Notes: generated from the letters alone by a model not told the origin. A stretch of DNA of 64,000 bases from Rhodoferax ferrireducens (GCF_003347515.1 NZ_QEII01000275.1:1-64000), one strand, 5' to 3'. Shown: positions 9,666 through 18,596, numbered from the stretch's first letter. Numbers and translations: made by a program.

Positions 9666-10157
9666 GTGACAGACCTAGACCTACTCCCCGACGCTGACAG
9701 CAAAATCGAGCAAGCCCGCCTGTGGCGCGACAACGGCTGGACCGCCCGCGTCATCAAAAATGAAGACGATGACGGCTGGGCCGTGGCCATGATCCGGACG
9801 GGCGAGCCCGAGCCGGCGCTGGTCGGGCCGTGGACCATGGGGCGCGACAAGAAAAATCCGAAGCCGCTGGACGGCAACGCCTTCAGCACGCTGGTCAAAA
9901 CCGCCTCGGAGTTTGTGCGCCGCCATGAGCAGCAATTGCATGCCTCGCTACACCAGAGCATTGCGGTCACGACCGGCCACGCCCGCGTGACCGTGTCGCT
10001 GGACATCGAACCCGATGACGACAACCCGTCCGCCACCCTGACGGCGCACGACGAGGCCGGGGAAGAGTTGGCACAGGTGCGGGTGTCGCCCGGCTTCAAG
10101 CTGAACCGGGCCAGCGCCACCGCCTGGGCCGATGGCGGCTACCCCAAGCCGCGCTGA
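9666..10157 (+). CDS. Conserved hypothetical protein
   Basis: This 163-residue protein starts with GTG three bases after the TerC stop. It is soluble and acidic, with no recognisable domain. It is rich in Trp early on (WRDNGWTARV, DDGWAVAMI, GPWTMGRDKKNPKPLDG) and later shows a beta-strand pattern (ARVTVSLDIEPDDDNPSATL). The tight spacing suggests cotranscription with the transporter and perhaps shared riboswitch control, but no function can be assigned. Codon use matches its neighbours, so it is probably a real gene. Confidence 0.7.
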   Translation: MTDLDLLPDADSKIEQARLWRDNGWTARVIKNEDDDGWAVAMIRTGEPEPALVGPWTMGRDKKNPKPLDGNAFSTLVKTASEFVRRHEQQLHASLHQSIAVTTGHARVTVSLDIEPDDDNPSATLTAHDEAGEELAQVRVSPGFKLNRASATAWADGGYPKPR

Positions 10158-10209
10158 GGCACTTGAGGGTCGTCATGGACGCCGCGTCGCAGGGTGCTAT
10201 TCTTGCGCC

Positions 10210-10563
10210 ATGAAACTTATCGTCAAATGGCTGCTCAGCGCAGCCGCCCTCTTGGCCGTGGCCTATCTGTACAGCGGGGTGGTGGTGAACAGCTTCACCG
10301 CCGCGCTGATTGCGGCCTTTGTCATCGGCCTGTTCAACATGCTGTTGCGGCCGGTGCTGGTGGTGCTGACACTGCCGGTCACCATGATCACGCTGGGCCT
10401 CTTTCTGTTTGTCATCAATGCCCTGATGTTCTGGGCCGCAGCGAGCGTGCTGGACGGCTTTTATGTGCGCGGCTTCGGCGCCGCCCTGCTGGGCTCGCTG
10501 ATTTACTCGGCGTTTGGCATCGTGATCGACTCAGCGATCGAGCGTCTGCTCTTTAAGAAGTAA
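10210..10563 (+). CDS. Phage holin family / YvlD-like membrane protein
   Basis: This 117-residue protein has four membrane helices and short loops. The pattern FNMLLRPVLVVLTLPVTMIT, TLGLFLFVINALMFW is typical of the mycobacterial-type 4-TMS 'phage holin' family (DUF360-like). Despite the name, these are widespread chromosomal inner-membrane proteins, and no lysis genes are nearby. I chose the ATG at 10210 because the upstream in-frame residues do not look like the family. Its last 33 bases overlap the 3' end of the oppositely oriented protease gene. Confidence 0.85.
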   Translation: MKLIVKWLLSAAALLAVAYLYSGVVVNSFTAALIAAFVIGLFNMLLRPVLVVLTLPVTMITLGLFLFVINALMFWAAASVLDGFYVRGFGAALLGSLIYSAFGIVIDSAIERLLFKK

Positions 10564-12168
10564 TTCCACCTGGCGTTTGCGGGTGTCGATGATGGACGCC
10601 TCGATGTGGTCTGCCGCCGCATCGCCGGCACGGCCCTGGCGCAATAAATCCTGCGCCGCCTTGAAACGGTCCACGGCCGCCGGATAGTCCAGCAGCGCCA
10701 CCTGGGTCTCGGCGCTGGCGCGAATCGCGCGCAGGCTCTGGCCTTGCGTCGCATAGGCGCTGGAGAGCAACTGCCAGGCCTGGGCATCGCGCGGATGCGC
10801 CGCCACCCAGCTTTGCAGGCGCTGCGCGGCTTCACCCGCCGGTGCGCCCTGGCCGGTTTGCAGGGCAAGCTGCACCGCCAGGAACAACTCGGGACGACGG
10901 GCATCCGCACCCCCCTCATGGCGTCCGCCGGGGCTCGCGTTCAACACGGCCGCCGCACGCGGGGCATCCCCCGCACTCAAGGCCATTTCAGCGTCCAGCC
11001 AACGCGACAAACGCAGCGCCCGCTCATCAGCGCGCACCAGCGCCGTCAAGCGCTCCAGATACAGCTTGGCGCGGGGGAAATCACGCAGGCGGCTGGCGGC
11101 CAGGGCGGCGCCATACAAGGCGCTGGCCTGCCGCGGCGCGGCCATGGAGGCCAATTTGGCACCCTCTGCTTCGGCCAGCAAGGCGCGCAAGGCGTCCACC
11201 CCAGGGTTGGACAGCACCCGGGCGCGGGCCGCGATCATGGCGTGCTCCAGGGTGGCGGCCGCGCTGGCGGCGCCGGGCTTGCCCAGTGGCTGGCGCGACT
11301 GCATGTCGGCCATCCGCTCGCTGGTCAGTGGATGGCTGCGCAGATAGGGGTAGGCGCCGTTGTCGTTGAGGCGCGAGGCCTGCTGCAGCTTGTCGAACAT
11401 CGAAACAAAACCCTGGGGCTCAAAACCGGCCTGGGTCATGACGCCATAACCCACGCGATCGGCCTCGCGCTCCATGTCGCGGGAGAAGTTGAGCTGGTTC
11501 TGCGCCACCACCGCCTGCCCGCCCACGATCAGGGCATTGCCGGCATCGGGACTCTTGCTGGCGGCCAGCGCGCCCAAAATCATGGCGCCTATCAACCACG
11601 GCGTTTGCTGGCCCTGTTTGGAAATCAGGCGCGAAATGTGGCGCTGCGTCACATGGCTGAGCTCGTGCCCCAGCACCGAGGCCAACTCATCGCGGTTGCT
11701 GACGATGGCGATCAAGCCCAGATGGACGCCAAAATAGCCGCCCGGCAAGGCAAAAGCATTCACCGTGCGGTCCCGCCCGAGCATGATTTCCCAGGCAAAG
11801 CGCTCGTCCAGTTCAGGCGACAAATCACCCCGGGCCCGGGCGGCGGCCAGCAGGGGCTGCCAGATGCCCTGCACATAATCGGCCAGCACCGGGTCGTCGA
11901 TATAGTCCGGGTCGCGGAAGATTTCGCGCGCAATGCGGTCACCCAGACGCCGCTCGGCGCTGCTGCTCATGTCACTGCCATCGCCCAGCGTGGGCAGCTG
12001 GGTGCTCAGCGGGGTCGATACCGGCGCACCCGCCTGGGCCTGCAGCGAAAGCGGAGCGGCCACGCCAGTCGCTACCAAAACAATAGCCACTACCGCTCTG
12101 TTGACGGGGGCTAGAGGCCAATTTGATATAAATTTAGAGGTCAAAATACATCCCGTGTTGCGTGCCAT
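10531..12168 (-). CDS. BepA/YfgC-like M48 periplasmic metalloprotease with TPR domain
   Basis: This is a 545-residue protein. A signal peptide (cleavage near LSLQAQA, about residue 45) is followed by an M48 zinc protease domain. The HExxH motif is in SVLGHELSHVTQRH (about 165) and the third ligand in DMEREADRVGYGVM (about 233). A TPR-rich C-terminal half runs from 300 to 540. BepA-type enzymes work in the periplasm to help or degrade stalled LptD/BAM substrates. The hydrophobic core of the signal peptide is encoded by a copy of the dispersed repeat (12069-12128) read in antisense. The gene converges with the small membrane protein gene and overlaps it by 33 bases. Confidence 0.9.
   Translation of the reverse strand: MARNTGCILTSKFISNWPLAPVNRAVVAIVLVATGVAAPLSLQAQAGAPVSTPLSTQLPTLGDGSDMSSSAERRLGDRIAREIFRDPDYIDDPVLADYVQGIWQPLLAAARARGDLSPELDERFAWEIMLGRDRTVNAFALPGGYFGVHLGLIAIVSNRDELASVLGHELSHVTQRHISRLISKQGQQTPWLIGAMILGALAASKSPDAGNALIVGGQAVVAQNQLNFSRDMEREADRVGYGVMTQAGFEPQGFVSMFDKLQQASRLNDNGAYPYLRSHPLTSERMADMQSRQPLGKPGAASAAATLEHAMIAARARVLSNPGVDALRALLAEAEGAKLASMAAPRQASALYGAALAASRLRDFPRAKLYLERLTALVRADERALRLSRWLDAEMALSAGDAPRAAAVLNASPGGRHEGGADARRPELFLAVQLALQTGQGAPAGEAAQRLQSWVAAHPRDAQAWQLLSSAYATQGQSLRAIRASAETQVALLDYPAAVDRFKAAQDLLRQGRAGDAAADHIEASIIDTRKRQVELLLKEQTLDR
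12069..12128 (+). repeat. Dispersed repeat in frame in the BepA-like signal peptide
   Basis: The plus strand reads CGCTACCAAAACAATAGCC, a spacer, then GGGGGCTAGAGGCCAATTTG. The host gene is on the minus strand and reads the element as WPLAPVNRAVVAIVLVATG, which forms the hydrophobic signal-peptide core. The same minus-strand frame is used in the copy at 17224-17283. Confidence 0.8.
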
Positions 12169-12297
12169 CCTCGACTTATTCGGCGGTCATCCTGCGCACA
12201 AATAACCGTATGATGCGCGGCTGACATGAACGTTCTGTAAATTTGGCGTGTGCCAGCGATTTTTCAACCGTAACGACGACTGTACTGAATTCCCACC

Positions 12298-12789
12298 ATG
12301 AGCACACTTACCCATTTTGACGACCAGGGCCAGGCCCACATGGTGGATGTAGCCGCCAAGGCCAGCACGCACCGCATCGGCATCGCCGGCGGGCGCATTG
12401 ACATGCTGCCCGCCACCCTGGCCATCATCGAGGCCGGCACCGCCAAGAAAGGCGACGTGCTGGGCATTGCACGCATCGCCGGCATCATGGCGGCCAAGAA
12501 AACCAGCGAGCTGATTCCCCTGTGCCACCCGCTGGCGCTGACCCGCGTTGCTATTGAATTTGAAGCTACCCAGGCAGATGCAACGGGGGCTGGCAGCATT
12601 TATTGCACAGCCACCGTGGAGACTGTGGGCCCCACCGGCGTCGAAATGGAAGCCCTGACCGCCGTGCAGGTGGCGTTGCTCACCATTTACGACATGTGCA
12701 AGGCGGTCGATCGCGGCATGGTGATGAACGACGTCAAGCTGCTGGAAAAGCACGGCGGCAAGTCGGGCAGTTTCATCAACGGCGGGTAA
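12298..12789 (+). CDS. moaC: Cyclic pyranopterin monophosphate synthase
   Basis: This 163-residue protein has MoaC landmarks: [13 protein letters not shown] (about 14-26), [31 protein letters not shown] (about 74-84), [20 protein letters not shown] (about 112-131) and [10 protein letters not shown]. It converts the MoaA product to cyclic pyranopterin monophosphate, the second step of molybdenum cofactor synthesis, in the cytosol. Length is normal to slightly long. The variable strand between CHPLALT and the C-terminal half is encoded by a degenerate dispersed repeat (12548-12600). It stands alone, not in a moa operon. Confidence 0.96.
   Translation: MSTLTHFDDQGQAHMVDVAAKASTHRIGIAGGRIDMLPATLAIIEAGTAKKGDVLGIARIAGIMAAKKTSELIPLCHPLALTRVAIEFEATQADATGAGSIYCTATVETVGPTGVEMEALTAVQVALLTIYDMCKAVDRGMVMNDVKLLEKHGGKSGSFINGG
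12548..12600 (+). repeat. Dispersed repeat in frame in moaC (degenerate)
   Basis: It reads TTGCTATTGAATTTGAAGCT, ACC, a spacer with AGATGC, then GGGGGCTGGCAGC. It encodes [18 protein letters not shown] at residues about 84-101, in the same plus-strand frame as the argC and topB copies. The match is weaker than in other copies. Confidence 0.5.
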
Positions 12790-12895
12790 GAGCGCGATCA
12801 CAGGTCTGGCCCAATGGCCTGTCTGACAACCCGTTTCCAGACACCGCCTGCAGTCAAGGGGCTACCGTGACCATCTCCTCTCACACGGCCCGCCA

Positions 12896-13924
12896 ATGAG
12901 CTACGCCCATTCCGCCCTGTCCCTGTCTCTGGTTGGCGAGCACCCGTCGATTGCCGCGTTGCGCAAGTTGATCGCCCGCGTGGCGCGCAGCAAAGCCAAC
13001 ACGGTTCTGATTTACGGCGAAACCGGGACCGGCAAGGGACTGGTGGCCAGGATGATTCACCAGCAGTCGGACCGTGCCCAGGCCGAGTTCATGGACATCA
13101 ACTGCGCGGCGATACCGGCCGAGTTGCTGGAGTCCGAGCTCTTCGGGCATGAGCGGGGTGCGTTCACGGGTGCCGTCAGCAAGAAGGAGGGCTTGATCGA
13201 GGCTGCCAATGGCGGCAGCGTCTTTCTGGACGAAGTGCGGGAGCTCGATCCGGTCATGCAGGCCAAAATGCTGACTTTGCTGGACACCCGCCGGTTCAGG
13301 CGGGTGGGTGCGGTGAGTCCGATCAATGTGGATGTGCGCTTTATTGCCGCCACCAACAAGATTCTCCTGGGCGAAGTCAAGGCGGGAAAATTTCGCGATG
13401 ACTTGTATTACCGCCTCCAGGTGATCGCCATCAACATCCCCCCGCTGCGCGAGCGGGGCGAGGACATTTTGCTGCTGGCAGAGAACTTTCTGGCCCGGTA
13501 CAACGCGCAGTACCAGAGCCAGATGCGCCACATCGACGACGATGTTCAAAGCGTGTTCAAGGCCTACCACTGGCCCGGCAATGTGCGGGAGCTTGAAAAC
13601 CTGCTGGAGCGCATTTGCCTGCTGGAAGACGGCGACCGCATACGCCTGGACCACCTGCCGCAACGCATTCTTCGTGATCTTGCGGCTCCGCCGCTGAGCC
13701 AGGGCCTTGGCCCGGCAGCCACCTTGTCAACGGCAGGCGCCGGGCCAAGCCGGGATTACCACGCGGCAACATCGGCGTTCCAGGCCTCCCTGATCGGCAG
13801 GGCGTTGCACGACGCAGGAGGCAACCTGGGCATGGCGGCGCAGGCGCTGGGCCTGAGCCGTCATGCCCTGCGGCACCAAATGACGAAGCTGGGGATGGTC
13901 AGCTCATGGGGCGTGAACGACTGA
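12896..13924 (+). CDS. Sigma-54-dependent activator lacking a sensor domain
   Basis: This 342-residue protein consists almost only of a sigma-54 AAA+ domain (residues 12-240) and a C-terminal Fis-type helix-turn-helix (about 295-335). Seen motifs are Walker A GETGTGKG, the sigma-54 contact loop GAFTGA, Walker B GGSVFLDEV, arginine-finger region and WPGNVRELENLLER. There is no receiver, GAF or PAS domain before the ATPase, as in PspF, so control must come from a partner protein or expression level. It immediately precedes a sigma-54 promoter (14042-14057) and an AtuA/DUF4387/Bug operon, which it very likely activates. Confidence 0.93.
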   Translation: MSYAHSALSLSLVGEHPSIAALRKLIARVARSKANTVLIYGETGTGKGLVARMIHQQSDRAQAEFMDINCAAIPAELLESELFGHERGAFTGAVSKKEGLIEAANGGSVFLDEVRELDPVMQAKMLTLLDTRRFRRVGAVSPINVDVRFIAATNKILLGEVKAGKFRDDLYYRLQVIAINIPPLRERGEDILLLAENFLARYNAQYQSQMRHIDDDVQSVFKAYHWPGNVRELENLLERICLLEDGDRIRLDHLPQRILRDLAAPPLSQGLGPAATLSTAGAGPSRDYHAATSAFQASLIGRALHDAGGNLGMAAQALGLSRHALRHQMTKLGMVSSWGVND

Positions 13925-13942
13925 CGGAGTCTTGCGTTTTTT

Positions 13943-13982
13943 TCACGCTTATTGCGCACCTTTATGCGTGGTTGTCACGCTT
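13943..13982 (+). promoter_or_regulatory. Candidate upstream activator sites for the sigma-54 promoter
   Basis: TCACGCTT occurs twice, at 13943-13950 and 13975-13982, 32 bases apart (about three helical turns). GCGTG at 13966-13970 forms an inverted pair with the first. They lie about 60-100 bases before the -24/-12 promoter. An AT-rich stretch between them and the promoter could be bent by IHF. This layout is usual for binding of a sigma-54 activator. Confidence 0.5.
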
Positions 13983-14041
13983 CAAAAAATCATGATTCCT
14001 CTAAGTCATTGATTTATAAGTATTATTTTTAGTTCTGCCAG

Positions 14042-14057
14042 TGGCACGGTTTCTGCG
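14042..14057 (+). promoter_or_regulatory. Sigma-54 (-24/-12) promoter of the AtuA operon
   Basis: TGGCACGGTTTCTGCG fits the RpoN consensus (TGGCAC-N5-TTGCA) with the obligatory GG and GC separated by 10 bases. The start site would be near 14067-14068, leaving a leader of about 42 bases before the ATG at 14110. Confidence 0.8.
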
Positions 14058-14109
14058 CTATTGATGGCATCACATCAATGGGGTGTGACACAACCTCAAG
14101 CCACCTTGT

Positions 14110-15471
14110 ATGCAAAACCTGAAAATCATCTGTCCCAACGGACACCTCGGCTTTGCGCCTCTGCGCCCCGAGAGCTTTGAGCTGGGCGTTCAAGCTCATC
14201 CCGATTACATCGCTGCCGATTCGGGTAGCGACGACGTGGGGCCGGTTCCATTGGGATCGGACACATCCACCAGCCCCGAGGCCTGGCAGCGGCATGATCT
14301 GGAGAAGATGCTCCTGGCCTCGCGCCGGCTGGGCGTGCCCATGATCATCGGTTCGGCCGGCGACACGGGCGCCAACAGCCGCGTCGACCTCTATGTGTCC
14401 ATCATCAAGGAACTGGCCCAGAAACATGGCCTCAAGAAATTCCGGCTGGGCTACTTTTACTCCGAAGTCAGCAAGGACTACCTGCGTCAGAAGATGCAGC
14501 AGGGTCATGTGGTGGAAGGACTGGACGGTTTTGCCGCCCTGACCGAGAGCGAGCTGGACGCCACTGACCGCATCGTGGCGATGGCGGGTGTGCACCCTTA
14601 CGTCGAGTTGCTGCGCCAGGGCGCGGACGTGATCATTGGCGGGCGCAGTTCTGACGCGGCGCTCTTCGCCGCACCCGCCTTGCACCACGGCTTTCCGGCT
14701 GACCGTGCCTACTACCTGGGCAAGGTGCTGGAGTGCGCGTCGTTCTGCGCCGAGCCTTATGGCGGCAAGGAAACCGTCATGGGCATCATTTCGCAAGACG
14801 ATGTGCGCGTGACTGCCATGCTGCCAGAGCAGCGCTGCACAATTGCCTCGGTATCCGGGCACGCCATGTATGAGCGATCCAACCCTTACGAGGAATTTTT
14901 CGCTGGCGGCAAGCTGGACATGACGCATTGTCACTACGAGCAGCTCGACGAGCGCACCACGCGCATCACCGGCTCGCGGTTTGTGCCCGCCGAAAAAGTG
15001 CGTGTCAAGCTCGAAGGCGCGGGCAAGGTGGGCGAGCGTTACGTGGGCATCTGCGGCATTCGCGACCCCTACACCGTGGCCAACGTGGACCGCGTGATCG
15101 CCTGGGCGCGTGAGCAGGTGAAAACACGGTTTGGCGACAGCGGCTATGAATTGCACTACAACGTTTACGGGCGTGACGGCGTCATGGGTGACCTGGAGCC
15201 TCTGCGTGACAAGCCAGGGCATGAACTCTGTGTGATGGTGCAGGGCGTGGCGCCCACCCGCGAGATGGCCGAGGAGTTGACCATGATCGGACTGCGACAA
15301 ATGTTTTACGCACGCCTGCCCGACGTGAAAGGCACCGCCGGCTCCGTCTCCTTCCCGCTGGACGAAGTGCTGCACGCCAGCGCGGCCTACCGCTGGACGC
15401 TTAACCACACCGTCGAGGTACAAGACCCGCTGGAACTGTTCCCCACCCACCTCGTTGACGCCGGCATTTGA
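14110..15471 (+). CDS. AtuA family (DUF1446) protein
   Basis: This 453-residue protein is of the acyclic terpene utilisation AtuA family. Family-like segments include DYIAADSGSDDVGPVPLGSD (residues about 33-52), GSAGDTGANSRVDLY, ADVIIGGRSSDAALFAAPAL and YNVYGRDGVMGDLEP. AtuA proteins occur with acyl-CoA carboxylase-like or hydratase genes in degradation of citronellol-type terpenes or hydroxy acids, but the chemistry is not settled. Here it is paired with a DUF4387 subunit and a Bug-type receptor, pointing to uptake and breakdown of a small carboxylate. It is first in an operon behind a sigma-54 promoter. Confidence 0.85.
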   Translation: MQNLKIICPNGHLGFAPLRPESFELGVQAHPDYIAADSGSDDVGPVPLGSDTSTSPEAWQRHDLEKMLLASRRLGVPMIIGSAGDTGANSRVDLYVSIIKELAQKHGLKKFRLGYFYSEVSKDYLRQKMQQGHVVEGLDGFAALTESELDATDRIVAMAGVHPYVELLRQGADVIIGGRSSDAALFAAPALHHGFPADRAYYLGKVLECASFCAEPYGGKETVMGIISQDDVRVTAMLPEQRCTIASVSGHAMYERSNPYEEFFAGGKLDMTHCHYEQLDERTTRITGSRFVPAEKVRVKLEGAGKVGERYVGICGIRDPYTVANVDRVIAWAREQVKTRFGDSGYELHYNVYGRDGVMGDLEPLRDKPGHELCVMVQGVAPTREMAEELTMIGLRQMFYARLPDVKGTAGSVSFPLDEVLHASAAYRWTLNHTVEVQDPLELFPTHLVDAGI

Positions 15472-15485
15472 ACCAGGAGCCCCCC

Positions 15486-15806
15486 ATGACAACTCAAAAA
15501 CTGCACGAACTGGCCAAGACGATCCGCAGCAAGAACGCCGGCGTCAACAAGATCACCTTTGACATCATCTTTCGCGAGGCAGCGCAGTACGAGCGTGTCA
15601 AGCGCTCGGGCGCCATCAACCGGGCGAGCATGGCTTCCTTGTATGGCATCCCGCTTGAACGCATTTCTGATTTCGTCGAATACGACCCGGGCAACGCGAT
15701 CAAGTTCACCATTTACCGCCTGCGTCCGAGCGGATGTGCCGGGGATGGTGACATCTTCGGCGCGCAGCAGTATGCGCCGCTGCTGGATGTTGAGATCCCG
15801 GTTTGA
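15486..15806 (+). CDS. DUF4387 (AtuA-associated) protein
   Basis: This 106-residue protein follows the AtuA gene by 14 bases with a clear ribosome site (AGGAG). It matches DUF4387: LHELAKTIRSKNAGVNKITF at the start and DPGNAIKFTIYRLRPSGCAG DGDIFGAQQYAPLL-like end. In many genomes it is next to or fused with AtuA, so it probably forms a complex with it. No catalytic residues are known to me. Confidence 0.85.
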   Translation: MTTQKLHELAKTIRSKNAGVNKITFDIIFREAAQYERVKRSGAINRASMASLYGIPLERISDFVEYDPGNAIKFTIYRLRPSGCAGDGDIFGAQQYAPLLDVEIPV

Positions 15807-15850
15807 CCGGTTGTCATTGGCTTTACCAACCCTACAAAGAGACAATCAAA

Positions 15851-16828
15851 ATGCGTAAAACCCTCATCCAAATCGGCCTTGCTGTCGCCGGCCTGTGCGT
15901 TGTACCGGTCGCGTTTGGCCAAACCGACGCCGAAGCCAAGATCCCGGCCCTCATGAAGATCGTGGTGCCCTTCTCGGCCGGCGCCAGCAACGACAACATT
16001 GCCAGGGTGATCGCGCCCCTGCTGTCCAAGCGCTTGCGCAACACCGTGATCGTGGAGAACAAGCCGGGCGCTGCCGGTGTCATTGGCTCGGACTATGTGG
16101 CGAAAAGCCCCAAGGATGCGTCGGTGCTCCTGCTGACCTCGTCCACGTTTCTGACGGCGGCCGCCACCCAGGCACGCTTGCCCTATGACCCGTTGACCGC
16201 CTTCGCGCCTGTGGCCATGGTGGGCCAGGGCCCGCTGTTGCTGGCGGTGTCGGCCATGACCAGCATCAAGTCCCCGCAAGACCTAGTGTCCGCGGCCCGA
16301 GCCAAGCCGGGGGCGCTCACCTACGGTAGCTCGGGTCTGGGGTCGATCGCCCATATGGCCAGCGAGATGCTCAGCGACAGCGCCCGGATTCAGCTCACGC
16401 ATGTGCCCTACAAAGGCGCTGCCAACGCCTTGCTGGACATGGCCGGCGGCCAGATCGACATGATGATCTCCAACTATTCGTCGCTTTTGCCTCAGATCAA
16501 GGCTGGCCGGGTGCGCGCGGTGGCTGTGACGTCGCGCCTGCCCTCGGCCTCATTTCCCGACTTGCCGACCATGGCTGGCGTGGCCCCCGGCTTCGTGGCC
16601 GACATCTGGATATCCATCCTCGCTCCGGCGGGAACGCCAGCACCCTTGGTTCAGCGACTGAACCGGGAGTTCAACGAGATTGCTGCCACACCCGAAGTGC
16701 GCGCGCTGCTGGAGTCGGACGGCGCCCTGCCAACACCGCTGTCGCCCGCCGAACTGGCGCAGCGTATCAAGGAAGACCTGAGCAGCTGGAAGAAAATTGC
16801 AACGGAGAAAAAGATCATCGCCGAATAG
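15851..16828 (+). CDS. Bug/TctC-family tripartite tricarboxylate receptor
   Basis: This 325-residue protein has a signal peptide (MRKTLIQIGLAVAGLCVVPV, cleavage after VAFGQ). The TctC receptor fold is shown by IVVPFSAGASNDNIARVIAP, VENKPGAAGVIGSDYVAKS, LTYGSSGLGSIAHMASEML and HVPYKGAANALLDMAGGQ. It binds a carboxylate in the periplasm and passes it to a TctAB membrane pair, not found in this window. It closes the sigma-54 operon and probably binds the AtuA substrate. Bug receptors are strongly expanded in Comamonadaceae; a second one is at 48138-49157. Confidence 0.92.
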   Translation: MRKTLIQIGLAVAGLCVVPVAFGQTDAEAKIPALMKIVVPFSAGASNDNIARVIAPLLSKRLRNTVIVENKPGAAGVIGSDYVAKSPKDASVLLLTSSTFLTAAATQARLPYDPLTAFAPVAMVGQGPLLLAVSAMTSIKSPQDLVSAARAKPGALTYGSSGLGSIAHMASEMLSDSARIQLTHVPYKGAANALLDMAGGQIDMMISNYSSLLPQIKAGRVRAVAVTSRLPSASFPDLPTMAGVAPGFVADIWISILAPAGTPAPLVQRLNREFNEIAATPEVRALLESDGALPTPLSPAELAQRIKEDLSSWKKIATEKKIIAE

Positions 16829-16856
16829 GGGGCCGCCGCATGGCACGCGCTGCCAA

Positions 16857-18386
16857 TCAATGATCCTTGCGCGGATGGTCCTCGGCCCAGCGCGCATGAC
16901 GCGTGGGAAATGCCGCCTGGTAGCGCATCAGGTAGAACAGCGCCTCGTCGTCGCGGCCCAGCAGCACGGCGCTCTCGATCAGTGGCTCAATCACAAAAGG
17001 TTCCGGGGAAAAGTGCAGCATGGCCGTGGCCAGTTCATTGACGTGCGCCGCATTGGCGCGTGTCAAGGGCTCGATGCCGAGTTCGGCAAAGCGCACCTGA
17101 TTCCGGAACAGCCACGAGTCAGCAATCTTCGCCAGGGTGTTGTCGCGATACGCCGCGGAACGCATTTTGGGCGTCAGATAAATCTGGCTGATGCGGTAGT
17201 AGTCCCATGCGGCATAGGCCACAATTGCTAGCAAAAGAGTAGCTACCACCGCTGACAGGACAAGGGCTAGAGGCCTAAAACCATCTGATGTCTCAGCCAG
17301 CCGGCGCGGCGAGCGCCACAGCAGCCACACACTCAGGCCAAACGCCATCTGAAACGGCCCGTACCACAGCGGATACTCCAGCAGGCTGTGCAACAGGATG
17401 ACGGCCAACACCGACCACGCCATCTGGCGCGTGGCATCCAGCTCACGCCAGGGCTTGGCCCGCCATACCGCCCAGGCGCCAAGGCCGCCGAGCGCCAAAG
17501 CCACGGGCACGCCCAGTTCCACCGCCAGATGCAGCGGCAGATTATGGGCATTGTCCAGAATGTCGCAAAAGCGTTCGCCGGGGTAGAGCGTGATGAAATG
17601 CGCGTAATCCAGTTCATTCCAGCCCCAGCCGAACCAGGGCTTTTGCGCGATCAGGTGCAGCACGTTGCTCCACAGCGTCAGACGACTGGCGCACTTGGGA
17701 GCGCCGTCATGCAGGCGCGCCAGAATGCCGATGGCGCTGGGGTCCAGACCGGCCAACAGCGGCAAGGCCAGGGTGGCAACGCCGTACGCCAGCGCAGCGG
17801 CCAGCAGAACGCGCCACATCGCCGCCTGCCGCCAACCGCTCCGACCATGGTTCCAGGCCCATGCCATGACCAACAACAACCCCAGCTGCAACAGCCCGGT
17901 GCGCGAAGACGAGGCCGCATTGCCCATGGCCAGGAGAACCGCCGCCGTCATGGGCGCCAGCCGTCGCCAGTTGAGTGGCGCGAGGCGCACGGCGTCAGCC
18001 GTGACAGTGGGCGTGGGCGTAAACGTGGATTGGGCTTGCGCCACCCACCACAGCAAGGCCACGAGGCCGATATTGGTCAGCGTCGCGAACTGGTTGCGCT
18101 GGCGCAGGTTGCCATACGCCTCGCCTAGGCTGGTGCTGTTGACCCACGACCCAAACACGGCGGTGGCGTCGAAATACTGCAGCAAACCCAGCAGGCTGCT
18201 CAGCAGCGCCGCCGTCAGCCAAGCGGAGGCTGCTACATCGGCCAGGCGCACCCGCGCAGCAAACAGCAGCACAAGCGCCAGACATGCCAAGGTGAACAGC
18301 CAAGGCATGACTGCCGGCGTGGGGCCGGGGGAAAACGGATTAAGCCAGGGGAGGGTTAGGGAGAGGAAGACGGCGATGGAGGGCAT
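16857..18386 (-). CDS. O-antigen ligase / PglL-like oligosaccharyltransferase
   Basis: This roughly 509-residue inner-membrane protein has about 12 helices and a Wzy_C-type periplasmic loop. It shows the PglL-like pattern GEAYGNLRQRNQFATLTNIG (about residue 105) and GWGWNELDYAHF, DNAHNLPLHLAVELGVPVAL. The last 110 residues form a soluble helical domain, as in PglL/TfpO. Such proteins move a lipid-linked glycan onto LPS core or onto pilin. The ORF opens with TTG at 18440; I prefer ATG 18386 (MPSIAVFLSL). One membrane helix (about residues 369-388) is encoded by the dispersed repeat. It is divergent from the glycan operon and paralogous to the 35188-36912 product. Confidence 0.82.
   Translation of the reverse strand: MPSIAVFLSLTLPWLNPFSPGPTPAVMPWLFTLACLALVLLFAARVRLADVAASAWLTAALLSSLLGLLQYFDATAVFGSWVNSTSLGEAYGNLRQRNQFATLTNIGLVALLWWVAQAQSTFTPTPTVTADAVRLAPLNWRRLAPMTAAVLLAMGNAASSSRTGLLQLGLLLVMAWAWNHGRSGWRQAAMWRVLLAAALAYGVATLALPLLAGLDPSAIGILARLHDGAPKCASRLTLWSNVLHLIAQKPWFGWGWNELDYAHFITLYPGERFCDILDNAHNLPLHLAVELGVPVALALGGLGAWAVWRAKPWRELDATRQMAWSVLAVILLHSLLEYPLWYGPFQMAFGLSVWLLWRSPRRLAETSDGFRPLALVLSAVVATLLLAIVAYAAWDYYRISQIYLTPKMRSAAYRDNTLAKIADSWLFRNQVRFAELGIEPLTRANAAHVNELATAMLHFSPEPFVIEPLIESAVLLGRDDEALFYLMRYQAAFPTRHARWAEDHPRKDH
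17224..17283 (+). repeat. Dispersed repeat in frame in the ligase-like gene
   Basis: The plus strand reads TTGCTAGCAAAAGAGTAGCT, ACC, a spacer, then AAGGGCTAGAGGCCTAAAA. The minus-strand gene reads it as RPLALVLSAVVATLLLAIV, a membrane helix. The frame and several residues (PLA, AVVA) match the signal-peptide copy at 12069-12128. Confidence 0.82.
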
Positions 18387-18596
18387 AAAGGCGATGGAGA
18401 CAGTGCACAAAGTGCAACTGCTATGCGGTACAGGAAGCAAGGCAAGAGATCATCCGGCTATTTTCGCTCTGACTTGCGCCAGTCCTTCGCTGATATCCTG
18501 GATTTGGAAATAATGGAATCTGACCCCCAGTGATTTTCGCGAGGTGAACGCTTGAGGACTGAATTGAACAGACGATTCTCGATCAAGCACCGGATA

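Noticed and set aside
10210..10563. Prophage remnant suggested by the 'phage holin family' name
   Set aside because: No integrase, lysin, tail or att site is near, and the family is a common chromosomal membrane protein.
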